The notes: generated by a model not told the origin, from the letters alone. DNA of 49,004 bases from Afipia sp. (GCA_017308495.1 JAFKES010000075.1:1-49004), one strand, 5' to 3'. Positions 29,803 to 42,008 are shown, numbered from the stretch's first letter. Made by a program: numbers and translations.

Positions 29803-30786
29803 ATGGCCAAAGCCGCCGCGGCACCCGAACCCGATCCAGCGCATAGACTGCTGGCCTGCGCCGCGCCGGACCTCCAGGTGGAGATGGCGCGATGGCTGGG
29901 GCACCTGCGCGCCGAGCGGCGACTGTCGCCGAAAACGCTGGAAGCCTATGAGCGCGACCTGCGCCAGTGTCTGGTCTTTCTCAGCGAACATTGGGGCGGT
30001 CCGGTGACGCTCAAGCAATTCGCCGCCATCGAGGCCACCGACGTGCGCGCCTTCATGGCGTCGCGCCGCACTGACGCCATCGGCGGGCGTTCGCTGATGC
30101 GGGCGCTGGCGGGGCTGCGCTCGTTCGGCCGGTTCCTCGAACGCGAGGGCAAGGGCAAGGTCGGCGCGCTGTCCGCCATCCGCGCCCCGAAGATCGGCAA
30201 GAGCCTGCCGAAACCCATCGAGATGACGTCGGCGAAACGGATGGCCGACGCCGATATCCGCGCCGGCGAAAACCGCGAGCCCTGGATCTGGGCGCGCGAC
30301 GCCGCAGTGATGGCGCTGCTCTACGGCTCGGGGCTGCGCATTTCCGAAGCGCTCGGCCTCAAGCGCCGCGACGTGCCGCGCCCCGGCGAAGGTGACGTCA
30401 TCATCGTCACCGGCAAAGGCAACAAGACCCGGATGGTGCCGGTGCTGCGCAACGTACTGGCGCTGGTCGCCGACTATGTGGCCATGTGTCCGCATGTGCT
30501 GGCGGCGGACAGCCCGGTCTTTGTCGGCGCGCGCGGCGGCCCGCTGTCGCCGCGCATCATCCAGCTCACCATGGAGCGGCTGCGCGGCGCGCTCGGCCTG
30601 CCCGACAGCGCCACGCCGCATGCGTTGCGCCATTCCTTCGCCACGCATCTGCTGTCGCGCGGCGGCGACCTGCGCGCCATCCAGGAACTGCTCGGCCACG
30701 CCTCGCTCTCGACCACGCAGATCTACACCGGGGTCGACGCCGAGCGCCTGCTCGACGTCTACCGGACCGCGCATCCCCGCGCCTGA
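29803..30786 (+). CDS. xerC: Tyrosine recombinase XerC-like
   Basis: This 327-residue site-specific recombinase has the N-terminal SAM-like core-binding domain (about 25-115) and a catalytic domain with R179 (GSGLRISEA), K205, H273 and R276 (HALRHSFATH), H299 (LGHASLSTTQ) and nucleophile Y308 (IYTGV). All active-site residues are present. Length, the Xer-type core motif, and a chromosomal housekeeping setting next to priA favour a dimer-resolution recombinase rather than a phage integrase. XerC versus XerD cannot be fixed from this window, which has only one. Confidence 0.88.
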   Translation: MAKAAAAPEPDPAHRLLACAAPDLQVEMARWLGHLRAERRLSPKTLEAYERDLRQCLVFLSEHWGGPVTLKQFAAIEATDVRAFMASRRTDAIGGRSLMRALAGLRSFGRFLEREGKGKVGALSAIRAPKIGKSLPKPIEMTSAKRMADADIRAGENREPWIWARDAAVMALLYGSGLRISEALGLKRRDVPRPGEGDVIIVTGKGNKTRMVPVLRNVLALVADYVAMCPHVLAADSPVFVGARGGPLSPRIIQLTMERLRGALGLPDSATPHALRHSFATHLLSRGGDLRAIQELLGHASLSTTQIYTGVDAERLLDVYRTAHPRA

Positions 30787-30882
30787 TCGCATTTTGTCGC
30801 CCGGTGTGGCCCGGCCGCCCCTTGCGCGCCGCGCGCCGTTCGGTCAATCGTGGCGGCCGTTTCGATCACAGGGAACCATCAC

Positions 30883-31473
30883 ATGGGTGCGCACGAAAGC
30901 ATCGAACACGCCGAGCATGCCGAGCACGCATCCGGCTCCAACAAGAAGATCGCGCTGCTGATCGCGATCATGGCCCTGTTTCTCGCCCTGTCGGAAACGA
31001 TGGGCAAGGGTGCGCAGACCGAATCCATCAGCAGCAATGTCGAAGCCGCCAATCTGTGGGCGTTCTTCCAGGCCAAGAGCATCCGCCGCACCGTGGTGCA
31101 GACCGCGTCCGAACAGACCCGGCTGACCCTCGGCGCGATCAGCGACGAGGCGCAGAAGGCCGCGCTCGCCCGGCAGATCGACGACTGGAGCAAGACCGCC
31201 GCGCGCTATCGCTCCGAGCCGGAAACCGGCGAGGGCTCCGAGCAGCTGGCCGCCCGCGCCAAGCACGCCGAGCACGCGCGCGACCTCGCGCTGGCGCGCT
31301 ATCATCATTACGAGGTGGCGTCGGCGGCGTTCCAGATCGGCATCGTGCTGGCATCGGCCACCATCATCACCGGGATGGTCGCGCTGGCCTGGATCGCCGG
31401 CGCGATGGCGCTGACGGGACTGGCCTTCACCGCGATCGGCCTGCTCGCACCCCACGCCGTACATCTGATGTAG
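30883..31473 (+). CDS. DUF4337-like membrane protein with His-rich N-terminus
   Basis: This 196-residue protein has an N-terminal HESIEHAEHAEHASGSN segment (His 4, 9, 12, 15), one membrane helix (about 22-39, KIALLIAIMALFLALSE), a helical middle region (about 45-140), and two C-terminal helices (about 145-192). It looks like the DUF4337 family, whose function is unknown. ATG at 30883 follows AGGGA; a GTG 33 bp earlier is less likely. The repeated Glu-His-Ala could bind metal, which is inference. It follows the recombinase by 96 bp and is convergent with the next gene. Confidence 0.75.
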   Translation: MGAHESIEHAEHAEHASGSNKKIALLIAIMALFLALSETMGKGAQTESISSNVEAANLWAFFQAKSIRRTVVQTASEQTRLTLGAISDEAQKAALARQIDDWSKTAARYRSEPETGEGSEQLAARAKHAEHARDLALARYHHYEVASAAFQIGIVLASATIITGMVALAWIAGAMALTGLAFTAIGLLAPHAVHLM

Positions 31474-31482
31474 GATCGTCGC

Positions 31483-32007
31483 TCACGACGAGCGCGAGGC
31501 GTGCATGCGCCGCCGCAGCCGGCTGACGAAACCCGATGATGCGCGCCGGCGCAGACGCGCCATCCATTGCCGGATCGCGCGCCGGAACGGCGCGACCAGC
31601 GCGAGTGCCCTGGCGCGCAGATCGATGACAAACTCATAGAGCCCGCGAAACCACGGCATCAGCAGCAGCTTGTCGCGGGTCACGTCGAACACGAAGGCGA
31701 TCAGGCCAACGCCGACGACTTTGTGCGCGACCAGCAGCGCCGTGGCGGCAATGAAATACTTGTGCGCCAGCAGCCAGCCCTCGAGCAGCCCGACCGGCGC
31801 CAGCACGATGAACGGCACCGCGAACACGATCAGCGTCGCGCCCGGAGAGAGATAGGCGATGCACCCGGCCAGCCATCGCTTGAGACGGGGCAGCGGGATC
31901 AGCGCGACCACGCGCGCGATCACCGGCGCGACGCGCTCCCACAGCCACGCCTCGAGCAGGAAAATCAGTGCAAGCAACACCCACAGCGGACGCAGCCACC
32001 GACGCAT
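31483..32007 (-). CDS. Uncharacterised membrane protein
   Basis: This 174-residue protein from ATG 32007 (GAGGAT ribosome binding site) is very basic. Hydrophobic segments lie at about 5-25, 48-75, and 80-108 (IAATALLVAHKVVGVGLIAF). A C-terminal Arg-rich amphipathic region (about 125-174) has RRAIRQWMARLRRR. I do not recognise the family. The Arg-rich tail could touch membrane lipids or nucleic acid. It is downstream of nothing obvious on its strand and ends 9 bp from the convergent DUF4337-like gene. Confidence 0.75.
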   Translation of the reverse strand: MRRWLRPLWVLLALIFLLEAWLWERVAPVIARVVALIPLPRLKRWLAGCIAYLSPGATLIVFAVPFIVLAPVGLLEGWLLAHKYFIAATALLVAHKVVGVGLIAFVFDVTRDKLLLMPWFRGLYEFVIDLRARALALVAPFRRAIRQWMARLRRRASSGFVSRLRRRMHASRSS

Positions 32008-32052
32008 GACGGATCCTCGATCCCGCGCGGCCGGCACCGTGCCGGCCAGCTT

Positions 32053-33471
32053 TCACATATGGATCGCGCGCTTGTCGACCGCAAGCGCGGCTTCCTTCAC
32101 CGCCTCGGGCAGCGTCGGATGGGCATGGCAGGTCCGCGCAATGTCTTCCGACGACGCGCCGAATTCCATCGCCACCGCCGGCTCCGCGATCATGTTGCCG
32201 GCATCCGCACCGACGATATGCACGCCGAGCACGCGGTCGGTTTTGGCGTCGGCGAGAATCTTCACGAAGCCGTCGGTCTGCTGGTTGGCCTTGGCGCGGC
32301 CATTGGCGGTGAACGGGAACTTGCCGACATTGTAGGCGACGTTCGCCGCCTTGAGATCGTCCTCGGATTTTCCGACCGAAGCGATTTCCGGATAGGTGTA
32401 GACCACCGCCGGGATCACGTCGTAATTCACGTGCCCAGCCTGGCCGGCGATGATCTCGGCAACCGCAACGCCCTCGTCCTCGGCCTTGTGCGCCAGCATC
32501 GGCCCGGTGATCACGTCACCGATGGCGTAGATGCCCTTCACGCTCGTGGCGAAATGCGCATCCGTCTTGACCCGGCCGCGCTCGTCCATGGCGACGCCGG
32601 CTTCCTGCAGGCCGAGTCCTTCGGTGTAAGGCACGCGGCCGATAGCCACCAGCACCACGTCGGCGTCGAGCGCTTCCGCCGTGCCGCCCGACTTTGAATC
32701 AGATTTGGCCGGCTCGATCGTCGCCTTCAGTTTCTTGCCCGACGTATCGACGCCGGTGACTTTGGCGCCGAGCCGGAATTTCATGCCCTGCTTCTCCAGC
32801 AGGCGCTGCGACTGCCGCGCGACCTCGGAATCCATGCCCGGCAGGATGCGGTCGAGGAATTCCACCACCGTCACCTCGGCGCCGAGGCGGCGCCACACCG
32901 AGCCGAGTTCGAGGCCGATCACGCCGGCGCCGATCACCAGAAGCTTCTCGGGCACCTTGTCCAGCGTCAGCGCGCCGGTCGAGGACACCACGCGCTTCTC
33001 GTCGATGGCGATGCCCTTGAGCTGCGCGACATCGGAGCCAGTGGCGATGACGATGTTCTTCGTCTCCAGCGTCTGCGTCTTGCCGTCGCCGCCGGTGACT
33101 TCCACCTTGCCGGGAGCCGTGATGCGGCCCGCGCCGTGGACGACGTCGATCTTGTTCTTCTTCATCAGGAAGTCGACGCCCTTGACGTTGCCGTCGACGG
33201 CCTCGTCCTTGAACGCCAGCATCTGCTTGAGGTCGAGCTTGGGCTTGGAGACGCCGATGCCCATCTTCGCGAAGGCGTGCCCGGCCTCCTCGAACAATTC
33301 GGAGGCGTGCAGCAGCGCCTTGGAGGGAATGCAGCCGACATTGAGGCAGGTGCCGCCGAGGGTCGCGCGCTTTTCCACCACCGCGGTCTTGAGGCCGAGT
33401 TGCGCGGCGCGCACCGCGCACACATAACCGCCGGGACCGGTGCCGATGACGATGAGATCGTAAGAAGCCAT
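32053..33471 (-). CDS. lpdA: Dihydrolipoyl dehydrogenase (E3)
   Basis: This 472-residue flavoprotein reoxidises the lipoyl arm of 2-oxoacid dehydrogenase complexes, making NADH. The FAD motif [19 protein letters not shown] is at 5-23, the redox disulfide at C42 and C47 ([13 protein letters not shown]), the NAD motif [12 protein letters not shown] in the middle, and the C-terminal His-Glu in [11 protein letters not shown]. Full length. It is the last gene of the cluster containing sucA and odhB, so it should serve 2-oxoglutarate dehydrogenase. An SDR gene lies between it and odhB. GCAGGAAT precedes the ATG. Confidence 0.97.
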   Translation of the reverse strand: MASYDLIVIGTGPGGYVCAVRAAQLGLKTAVVEKRATLGGTCLNVGCIPSKALLHASELFEEAGHAFAKMGIGVSKPKLDLKQMLAFKDEAVDGNVKGVDFLMKKNKIDVVHGAGRITAPGKVEVTGGDGKTQTLETKNIVIATGSDVAQLKGIAIDEKRVVSSTGALTLDKVPEKLLVIGAGVIGLELGSVWRRLGAEVTVVEFLDRILPGMDSEVARQSQRLLEKQGMKFRLGAKVTGVDTSGKKLKATIEPAKSDSKSGGTAEALDADVVLVAIGRVPYTEGLGLQEAGVAMDERGRVKTDAHFATSVKGIYAIGDVITGPMLAHKAEDEGVAVAEIIAGQAGHVNYDVIPAVVYTYPEIASVGKSEDDLKAANVAYNVGKFPFTANGRAKANQQTDGFVKILADAKTDRVLGVHIVGADAGNMIAEPAVAMEFGASSEDIARTCHAHPTLPEAVKEAALAVDKRAIHM

Positions 33472-33504
33472 GACAACTATTCCTGCAAAGGTGAGGGCCG
33501 CGGG

Positions 33505-34248
33505 CTAGCGGCCACCCGAGACATCGAAGATGGTGCCGGTGACGTAGGACGCCTCGTCCGACATCAGCCAGACCACGGCGTTGGCCACCTCCTCGGCGGT
33601 GCCGACGCGCTGCATCGGCACGCTATGCGCCAGCCTCTGGGCGCGACCGGGTTCGCCGCCGCTGGCGTGAATGTCCGTATCGATCAGCCCGGGGCGGATT
33701 GCATTGACGCGAATACCCTCCGCGCTCACCTCACGGGCGAGACCGACGGTGAAAGTGTCGATCGCACCCTTGGACGCGGCATAGTCCACATAGAGACCAG
33801 GCGAGCCGAGGGTCGCCGCCACCGACGACAGGTTGACGATGACGCCGCCGGCGCCGCCATGCTTGCGCGACATCCGCTTCACCGCCTCGCGCGCGCACAG
33901 GATGCTGCCGACCACATTGACGGTCATCATTCGCGCCAGCCGCTCGGCCGACATCTCGTCGACGCGCGCGGTGCGATCCACCACGCCGGCATTATTGACC
34001 AGCGCACCGAGCCTGCCGAAGCCGTCAGCTTCCTTGAACAGATGCAAGATGTCGGCTTCGACACCGACATCGCACTTCACCGCGATGGCCTTTCCGTTGC
34101 TGGCTTCGATCGCCGCGACAACGTCGTCGGCCGCCGCCTCGTTGCTGGCGTAGCCGACCACGACTTTGTACCCAAGCTTGGCAGCGGCAAGCGCTGTGGC
34201 GCGGCCGATTCCGCGGCTGCCTCCGGTGACGATGGCGACGCTATTCAT
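33505..34248 (-). CDS. Short-chain dehydrogenase/reductase inside the OGDH cluster
   Basis: This 247-residue classical SDR has the cofactor motif TGGSRGIG (8-15), NNAG (85-88), N111, and the catalytic triad S142, Y156 and K160 (YVDYAASKG). It resembles 3-oxoacyl-ACP reductase-like and glucose dehydrogenase-like SDRs, probably NAD(P)-dependent; the substrate is unknown. It starts 15 bp after the odhB stop, and lpdA starts 33 bp after it, so it should be cotranscribed with both. No such step is part of the 2-oxoglutarate dehydrogenase reaction. Confidence 0.92.
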   Translation of the reverse strand: MNSVAIVTGGSRGIGRATALAAAKLGYKVVVGYASNEAAADDVVAAIEASNGKAIAVKCDVGVEADILHLFKEADGFGRLGALVNNAGVVDRTARVDEMSAERLARMMTVNVVGSILCAREAVKRMSRKHGGAGGVIVNLSSVAATLGSPGLYVDYAASKGAIDTFTVGLAREVSAEGIRVNAIRPGLIDTDIHASGGEPGRAQRLAHSVPMQRVGTAEEVANAVVWLMSDEASYVTGTIFDVSGGR

Positions 34249-34263
34249 AATCAGCGCCGCCGG

Positions 34264-35496
34264 TCAGAGATCGAGCACCAGTCGCGCCGGGTCCTCAAGA
34301 CTTTCCTTGATGCGGACCAGGAACGTGACGGCCTCCTTGCCGTCGATGACGCGGTGATCGTAAGACACCGCCAGATACATCATCGGGCGGATCTCGACCT
34401 TGCCGCCGATCGCCACCGGCCGCTCCTGGATCTTGTGCATGCCGAGGATGCCCGACTGCGGCGCGTTGAGGATCGGCGTCGACATCAGCGATCCGTAGAT
34501 GCCGCCATTGGTGATGGTGAAGGTGCCGCCCTGCATCTCATCGATCTTGAGCTGGCCATCGCGGGCGCGGCGGCCGAAGTCGGCGATGTCCTTCTCGATC
34601 TGGGCGATGGACTTCTGGTCGCAGTCGCGCACCACCGGCACCACCAGGCCCTTGTCGGTGCCGACCGCGACACCGATGTGGTAGTAGTTCTTGTAGATCA
34701 GGTCGCTGCCGTCGATCTCGGCGTTGACCGCGGGCACGTCCTTCAGCGCCTGCACGCAGGCCTTGGTGAAGAAGCCCATGAAGCCGAGCTTGCTGCCGTG
34801 CTTCTTCTCGAACGCATCCTTGTAGTGCGCGCGCAGCGCCATCACGTTGGTCATGTCGACCTCGTTGAAGGTCGTGAGCATGGCGGCGGTGTTCTGCACG
34901 TCCTTGAGGCGGCGGGCGATGGTCTGGCGCAGCCGGGTCATCTTCACCCGCTCCTCGCGGGCGGCATCATCGGCGGGCGACGGAGCGCGGACCTGGACCG
35001 CGGCAGCGGGCTGGCTGACCGGCGTCGGGGCGGAGGCGGCCTTCTCGATCGCCGCCAGCATATCGCCCTTGGTGACGCGGCCGTCCTTGCCGGAGCCGGC
35101 GACGGTTGCGGGATCGACGCCGGATTCGGCGGAGAGCTTGCGCACCGACGGTGCCTGCGGGGCATCCGACGGCGGCGACTTCTGGGCGGGCACGGGAGCC
35201 GCGGCGGCCGGCGCGGCCGCCTTCGCCGGTGCAGCGGCGGGAGCAGGCTTGGCGCCGCCGGCACCTTCGGTGATCTGGCCGAGCAGCGCGCCGACCGCGA
35301 CGGTCTCGCCATCCTTGGCGACGATCTCGCCGAGAGTGCCCGCGGACGGCGCCGGCACCTCGATGGTCACTTTGTCGGTTTCGAGTTCGACCAACGGCTC
35401 ATCGACCGCGACGGCATCGCCGGGCTTCTTGAACCAGCGGCCGATGGTGGCTTCGGTGACGGACTCGCCGAGTGTCGGAACGCGAATTTCAGCCAT
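34264..35496 (-). CDS. odhB: 2-oxoglutarate dehydrogenase E2, dihydrolipoyl succinyltransferase
   Basis: This 410-residue core enzyme transfers succinyl from lipoyl to CoA. One lipoyl domain (1-77) has the lipoylated K42 in [12 protein letters not shown]. An Ala/Pro-rich linker (about 80-120) follows, then the E1/E3-binding domain (about 120-157, [20 protein letters not shown]). The catalytic domain has [19 protein letters not shown] and the active-site HRVIDG ([12 protein letters not shown]). ATG at 35496 with AGAGGAAAAG upstream gives the usual start [13 protein letters not shown] terminator-like hairpin separates it from sucA. Confidence 0.97.
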   Translation of the reverse strand: MAEIRVPTLGESVTEATIGRWFKKPGDAVAVDEPLVELETDKVTIEVPAPSAGTLGEIVAKDGETVAVGALLGQITEGAGGAKPAPAAAPAKAAAPAAAAPVPAQKSPPSDAPQAPSVRKLSAESGVDPATVAGSGKDGRVTKGDMLAAIEKAASAPTPVSQPAAAVQVRAPSPADDAAREERVKMTRLRQTIARRLKDVQNTAAMLTTFNEVDMTNVMALRAHYKDAFEKKHGSKLGFMGFFTKACVQALKDVPAVNAEIDGSDLIYKNYYHIGVAVGTDKGLVVPVVRDCDQKSIAQIEKDIADFGRRARDGQLKIDEMQGGTFTITNGGIYGSLMSTPILNAPQSGILGMHKIQERPVAIGGKVEIRPMMYLAVSYDHRVIDGKEAVTFLVRIKESLEDPARLVLDL

Positions 35497-35562
35497 TTTC
35501 TTTTCCTCTTGCGCCCTGAGCGGCCCGTCGGCCATCAGCGCCTGATCAATTCAACACCAATG

Positions 35563-35600
35563 AAAAACAGCGCGGCGGCGACCGTCTTGTGTGCCGCCGC
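35563..35600 (-). terminator. Terminator-like hairpin between sucA and odhB
   Basis: On the minus strand GCGGCGGC and GCCGCCGC form an 8-bp stem with a 13-nt loop, followed by GCTGTTTTTC. It sits just after the sucA stop. Such a site could end some transcripts after sucA and lower odhB expression, or odhB may have its own promoter in the 70 bp that follow. Confidence 0.55.
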
Positions 35601-35611
35601 CGTCAAGCCCG

Positions 35612-38563
35612 TCAGCCGAGCGCTTCGTCGAGCAGGGACTTCAACTGGCCGAGATGCTTGGACATCAGGCCGGTCGCGGTGGCCGCCGACGCGGCGCGGC
35701 CGGCGTAGCGCGGCCGCTTGTGGGCCCCGCCGATCTGGTTCAGGACCCATTCGAGATAGGGCTCGATGAAGTACCACGCGCCCATGTTGCGCGGCTCTTC
35801 CTGGCACCACACCACTTCCGCCTTCTTGAAGCGCTCGAGGATCTGCACCAGCGTCTTCAGCGGCACCGGATAGAGCTGCTCGATGCGCAGCAGATAGATG
35901 TCGTCGAGGCCGCGCTTCTCGCGCTCCTCGACAAGGTCGTAATAGACTTTGCCCGAGCAGATCACGACGCGGCGCATCGCGCTGTCGGCGACCAGCTTGG
36001 TCGCGCCGCCGGTCTCGGCATCGTCCTCCAGCACGCGGTGGAACGAGGTGTCCGGTCCGAACTCGGCGAGCTTCGATACCGCACGCTTGTGGCGCAGCAG
36101 CGACTTCGGCGTCATCAGGATCAGCGGCTTGCGGATCTCGCGCTTGAGCTGGCGGCGCAGCACATGGAAATAGTTCGCCGGCGTGGTGAGGTTGGCGACC
36201 TGCATGTTGTCTTCGGCGCACATCTGCAGGAAGCGCTCGAGCCGCGCCGAGGAATGCTCCGGCCCCTGCCCTTCGTAGCCGTGCGGCAGCAGGCAGACGA
36301 GGCCGGACATGCGCAGCCACTTGCGCTCGGCCGAGGAGATGAACTGGTCGAACACCACCTGCGCGCCGTTGGCGAAGTCGCCGAACTGGGCTTCCCACAT
36401 CGACAGTGCGTTGGGTTCGGCCAGCGAATAGCCGTACTCGAAGCCGAGCACCGCTTCTTCCGACAGCAGCGAGTTGATGACCTCGTAGTGGCCCTGCTTG
36501 CCGCCAAGATGATTGAACGGCGTGTAGCGGCTCTCGTCCTCCTGGTCGAACAGCACCGAATGGCGCTGCGAGAAGGTGCCGCGCTCGGAATCCTGACCCG
36601 ACAGGCGGATGTGATAGCCGTCCCTCATCAGCGAGCAGAACGCCAGCGCCTCGCCGGTCGCCCAGTCGACGCCCTCGCCGCTCTCGATGGCCTTGGCGCG
36701 GGCATCGAGGAAGCGTTGCACGGTGCGATGGATGCGGAATCCATCCGGCACCTTGGTGATGACCTTGCCGATTTCCTTCAGTTCGTTGATGGGGACGCCG
36801 GTGTTGCCGCGGCGCGGATCCTCGCCGATCTCCGCGGACTTGAAGCCCGCCCACTTGCCGTCGAGCCAGTCGGCCTTGTTGGGCTTGTAGCCGGCGCCGG
36901 CCTCAAGCTCGGCGTCGAGGCGCGCGCGCCAGTCGGCCTTGGCCTTGTCGACCTCACCCTCGGTGACGACGCCGTCGGCGATCAGCCGCCTGGTGTAGAT
37001 CTCGAGCACCGTCGGATGAGTCGCGATCTTCTTGTACATCACCGGGTTGGTGAAGGACGGCTCGTCGCCCTCGTTGTGGCCGTGGCGACGGTAGCAGAAC
37101 ATGTCGATCACGACCGGCTTGTGGAATTTCTGCCGGAATTCCACCGCCACCTTGGCCGCGAACACCACCGCTTCCGGATCGTCGCCGTTCACATGGAAGA
37201 TCGGCGCGTCGATCATCTTCGCCACGTCCGAAGGATAGGGCGAGGAGCGCGAGTAGCGCGGATAGGTGGTGAAGCCGATCTGGTTGTTGACGATGAAGTG
37301 GATCGAGCCGCCGGTGCGATAGCCCTTGAGGTCCGACAGCGCGAAACACTCCGCCACCACGCCCTGGCCGGCGAACGCCGCGTCGCCATGCATCAGGAGC
37401 GGCAGCACCGAAATGCGCTGGTCCGGCGGATCGCCGTTCTGGTCCTGCTTGGCGCGCACCTTGCCGAGCACCACGGGATCGACGATCTCGAGGTGGGAAG
37501 GATTGGCGGTCAGCGACAGATGGACCTTGTTGCCGTCGAACTCGCGGTCGGATGAGGCGCCGAGATGGTACTTGACGTCGCCCGATCCCTCGACCTCGTC
37601 GGGGTTGGCCGAGCCGCCCTTGAACTCATGGAACAAAGCCCGGTGCGGCTTGGCCATCACCTGGGTCAGCACGTTGAGTCGGCCGCGATGGGGCATGCCG
37701 AGCACGACGTCGCGCAGGCCGAGATTGCCGCCGCGCTTGATGATCTGCTCCAGTGCCGGGATCAGCGATTCGCCGCCGTCGAGACCAAAGCGCTTGGTGC
37801 CGGTGAACTTCACGTCGCAGAACTTCTCGAAGCCTTCGGCCTCGACGAGCTTCATCAGAATGGCGCGGCGGCCCTCGCGGGTGAAGCTGATCTCCTTGTC
37901 CGGCCCCTCGATGCGCTCCTGAATCCACGCCTTCTGCGCCGGATTGGAGATGTGCATGAACTCGACGCCGAGGGTCTGGCAGTAGGTGCGCTTGAGAATT
38001 GCGACAATTTCACGCAGCGTGGCGAATTCAAGCCCGAGCACGTGATCGAGGAAAATCTTGCGGTCCCAGTCCGCGTCGGTGAAGCCGTAGGAGCGCGGAT
38101 CGAGCTCCTCGTGGTCCTTCTGGCCCTCGATGCCGAGCGGGTCGAGATCGGCGTGGAAATGGCCCCGTATGCGGTAGGCGCGGATCAGCATGAGCGCCCG
38201 CACCGAATCGCGGGTAGCCTGCAGCACGTCGGCCGAGGTGTGGCCGCCGTCACCGGCCTGTACGCGAGCCGCGATCTTGGTTCCGACCGCCTTTTCGACC
38301 TGCACCCAGTTGCCGTCCAGCGCCGAGGTCAGGTCGTCACGGGGTGCGACCGGCCAGTTGGCCTTCTCCCAGGACGGGCCCCGCGCGTTGCTGGCCACGT
38401 CTGCCGGCTGGTCCTTCAGGCTTTTGAAGAATTCCGCCCATTCCGCGTCGACCGACGACGGCTCCTTCTCGTACCGGGCATAGAGTTCGTCGATATAGCT
38501 GGCGTTGGCGCCATCGAGAAAAGAAGTGAGGGCGAAGTTGGCGTTCGCATCCTGACGAGACAT
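35612..38563 (-). CDS. sucA: 2-oxoglutarate dehydrogenase E1
   Basis: This 983-residue thiamine-diphosphate enzyme decarboxylates 2-oxoglutarate and passes succinyl to E2. The N-terminal segment NFALTSFLDGANASYIDELY is the E2-binding region. Later come MPHRGRLNVL, the ThDP pocket HGDAAFAGQGVVAE, FTTYPRYSRSSPYPSDVAKM, and the C-terminal VVWCQEEPRNMGAW. Length is normal for the alphaproteobacterial enzyme. The ATG at 38563 gives MSRQDANANF; an upstream in-frame ATG at 38587 is possible. A hairpin lies 34 bp upstream of the ATG. Confidence 0.97.
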   Translation of the reverse strand: MSRQDANANFALTSFLDGANASYIDELYARYEKEPSSVDAEWAEFFKSLKDQPADVASNARGPSWEKANWPVAPRDDLTSALDGNWVQVEKAVGTKIAARVQAGDGGHTSADVLQATRDSVRALMLIRAYRIRGHFHADLDPLGIEGQKDHEELDPRSYGFTDADWDRKIFLDHVLGLEFATLREIVAILKRTYCQTLGVEFMHISNPAQKAWIQERIEGPDKEISFTREGRRAILMKLVEAEGFEKFCDVKFTGTKRFGLDGGESLIPALEQIIKRGGNLGLRDVVLGMPHRGRLNVLTQVMAKPHRALFHEFKGGSANPDEVEGSGDVKYHLGASSDREFDGNKVHLSLTANPSHLEIVDPVVLGKVRAKQDQNGDPPDQRISVLPLLMHGDAAFAGQGVVAECFALSDLKGYRTGGSIHFIVNNQIGFTTYPRYSRSSPYPSDVAKMIDAPIFHVNGDDPEAVVFAAKVAVEFRQKFHKPVVIDMFCYRRHGHNEGDEPSFTNPVMYKKIATHPTVLEIYTRRLIADGVVTEGEVDKAKADWRARLDAELEAGAGYKPNKADWLDGKWAGFKSAEIGEDPRRGNTGVPINELKEIGKVITKVPDGFRIHRTVQRFLDARAKAIESGEGVDWATGEALAFCSLMRDGYHIRLSGQDSERGTFSQRHSVLFDQEDESRYTPFNHLGGKQGHYEVINSLLSEEAVLGFEYGYSLAEPNALSMWEAQFGDFANGAQVVFDQFISSAERKWLRMSGLVCLLPHGYEGQGPEHSSARLERFLQMCAEDNMQVANLTTPANYFHVLRRQLKREIRKPLILMTPKSLLRHKRAVSKLAEFGPDTSFHRVLEDDAETGGATKLVADSAMRRVVICSGKVYYDLVEEREKRGLDDIYLLRIEQLYPVPLKTLVQILERFKKAEVVWCQEEPRNMGAWYFIEPYLEWVLNQIGGAHKRPRYAGRAASAATATGLMSKHLGQLKSLLDEALG

Positions 38564-38596
38564 GAAGAGCGTCCTGGTAATTGGCATCGCGCTGGA

Positions 38597-38620
38597 AAAT
38601 CGGGCGAAATCGCCCGATTT
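38597..38620 (-). terminator. Terminator-like hairpin between sucD and sucA
   Basis: AAATCGGGCG and CGCCCGATTT form a perfect 10-bp stem with a 4-nt loop; on the minus strand the stem ends in TTTT. It lies about 80 bp after the sucD stop and 34 bp before the sucA ATG. It is probably an intrinsic terminator that separates mdh-sucCD from sucA, or an attenuator before sucA. Confidence 0.65.
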
Positions 38621-38698
38621 GGTATCGGCATCGAGTTTGGCCGCACCTTTTACCCTATTTGGGGCAAAACTTCGCGCTGAAAAGAACCAAGGACTGAA

Positions 38699-39583
38699 TC
38701 AGCCTTTCAATTTCTCCACCAGGGTGGTGCCGAGTCGCGCCGGCGACGGCGACACGATGATCCCGGCCGCTTCCATGGCCGCGATCTTGGATTCGGCGTC
38801 GCCCTTGCCGCCGGACACGATGGCGCCGGCATGACCCATGCGCCGGCCCGGAGGCGCGGTGCGGCCGGCGATAAAACCGACCATCGGCTTCTTGCGACCG
38901 CGCTTCGCCTCGTCCTTGAGGAACTGGGCGGCGTCCTCCTCGGCGGAACCGCCGATCTCGCCGATCATGATGATCGATTCGGTCTTGTCGTCGGCGAGGA
39001 ACATTTCCAGCACCTCGATGAATTCGGTGCCCTTGACCGGGTCGCCGCCGATGCCCACCGCCGAGGTCTGGCCGAGCCCGGCCTGGGTGGTCTGGAAAAC
39101 GGCTTCATAGGTCAGGGTGCCGGAGCGCGACACGATGCCGACATTGCCCGGCTTGAAGATGTTGGCCGGCATGATGCCGATCTTGGATTCGCCGGCGGTG
39201 ACGACGCCGGGGCAGTTCGGCCCGATCAGGCGCGACTTCGAGCCCGACAGCGAACGCTTGACCCGCACCATGTCGAGCACCGGAATGCCCTCGGTGATGC
39301 AGATGATCAGCGGCACTTCGGCGTCGATGGCCTCGCAGATCGCGTCGGCGGCGCCCGGCGGCGGCACGTAGATCACGGAGGCGTCGGCGCCGGTCTTGGC
39401 CCGCGCCTCGGACACGGTGTCGAACACCGGCAGGCCAAGATGGGTGGACCCACCCTTGCCCGGCGAGGTGCCGCCGACCATTTTCGTGCCATAGGCGATG
39501 GCGGCTTCGGAATGGAAGGTGCCGTTCTTGCCGGTGAAGCCCTGGCAGATCACCTTGGTGTTTCTATCGATCAGGACGGACAT
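38699..39583 (-). CDS. sucD: Succinyl-CoA synthetase subunit alpha
   Basis: This 294-residue subunit binds CoA and carries the phosphorylated histidine. The CoA-binding Rossmann domain begins [28 protein letters not shown] is conserved near the middle, and the phospho-His is H251 in [14 protein letters not shown]. It starts 4 bp after sucC, so the two subunits are cotranslated. Full family length. Confidence 0.98.
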   Translation of the reverse strand: MSVLIDRNTKVICQGFTGKNGTFHSEAAIAYGTKMVGGTSPGKGGSTHLGLPVFDTVSEARAKTGADASVIYVPPPGAADAICEAIDAEVPLIICITEGIPVLDMVRVKRSLSGSKSRLIGPNCPGVVTAGESKIGIMPANIFKPGNVGIVSRSGTLTYEAVFQTTQAGLGQTSAVGIGGDPVKGTEFIEVLEMFLADDKTESIIMIGEIGGSAEEDAAQFLKDEAKRGRKKPMVGFIAGRTAPPGRRMGHAGAIVSGGKGDAESKIAAMEAAGIIVSPSPARLGTTLVEKLKG

Positions 39584-39587
39584 CGGC

Positions 39588-40784
<1,197 letters not shown>

Positions 40785-40840
40785 GGATTGCCCCGGAAAA
40801 TAACGAAAAGGGAAACAGCGGAGGAGGGGAAGACCGGCGC

Positions 40841-40862
40841 GGCCCGGCGTTGTCGCCGGACC
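40841..40862 (-). other. Hairpin between mdh and sucC
   Basis: GGCCCGGCG-ttgt-CGCCGGACC forms a 9-bp stem with one G-T type pair and a 4-nt loop, 24 bp after the mdh stop. No T-run follows on the minus strand. It may shape the mdh/sucC mRNA ratio by stabilising the upstream message. Confidence 0.4.
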
Positions 40863-40886
40863 GCGTCCAAGGAAGCGAAGCGCCGC

Positions 40887-41938
<1,052 letters not shown>

Positions 41939-42008
41939 GTCGCCGTTCGCCTAAACGGTCGCCGTCGGGAGGGTGAAATCCGCCGCATAACCTGCGTTTG
42001 CCGTCCTC

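Noticed and set aside
29803-30786. Tyrosine recombinase as sign of an integrated phage or genomic island
   Set aside because: No tRNA, att-like repeats or phage genes are nearby; length and context beside priA fit a housekeeping Xer recombinase.
33136-35769. An 877-codon open frame on the plus strand across lpdA, the SDR and odhB
   Set aside because: It crosses three secure minus-strand genes and shows no recognisable motif.
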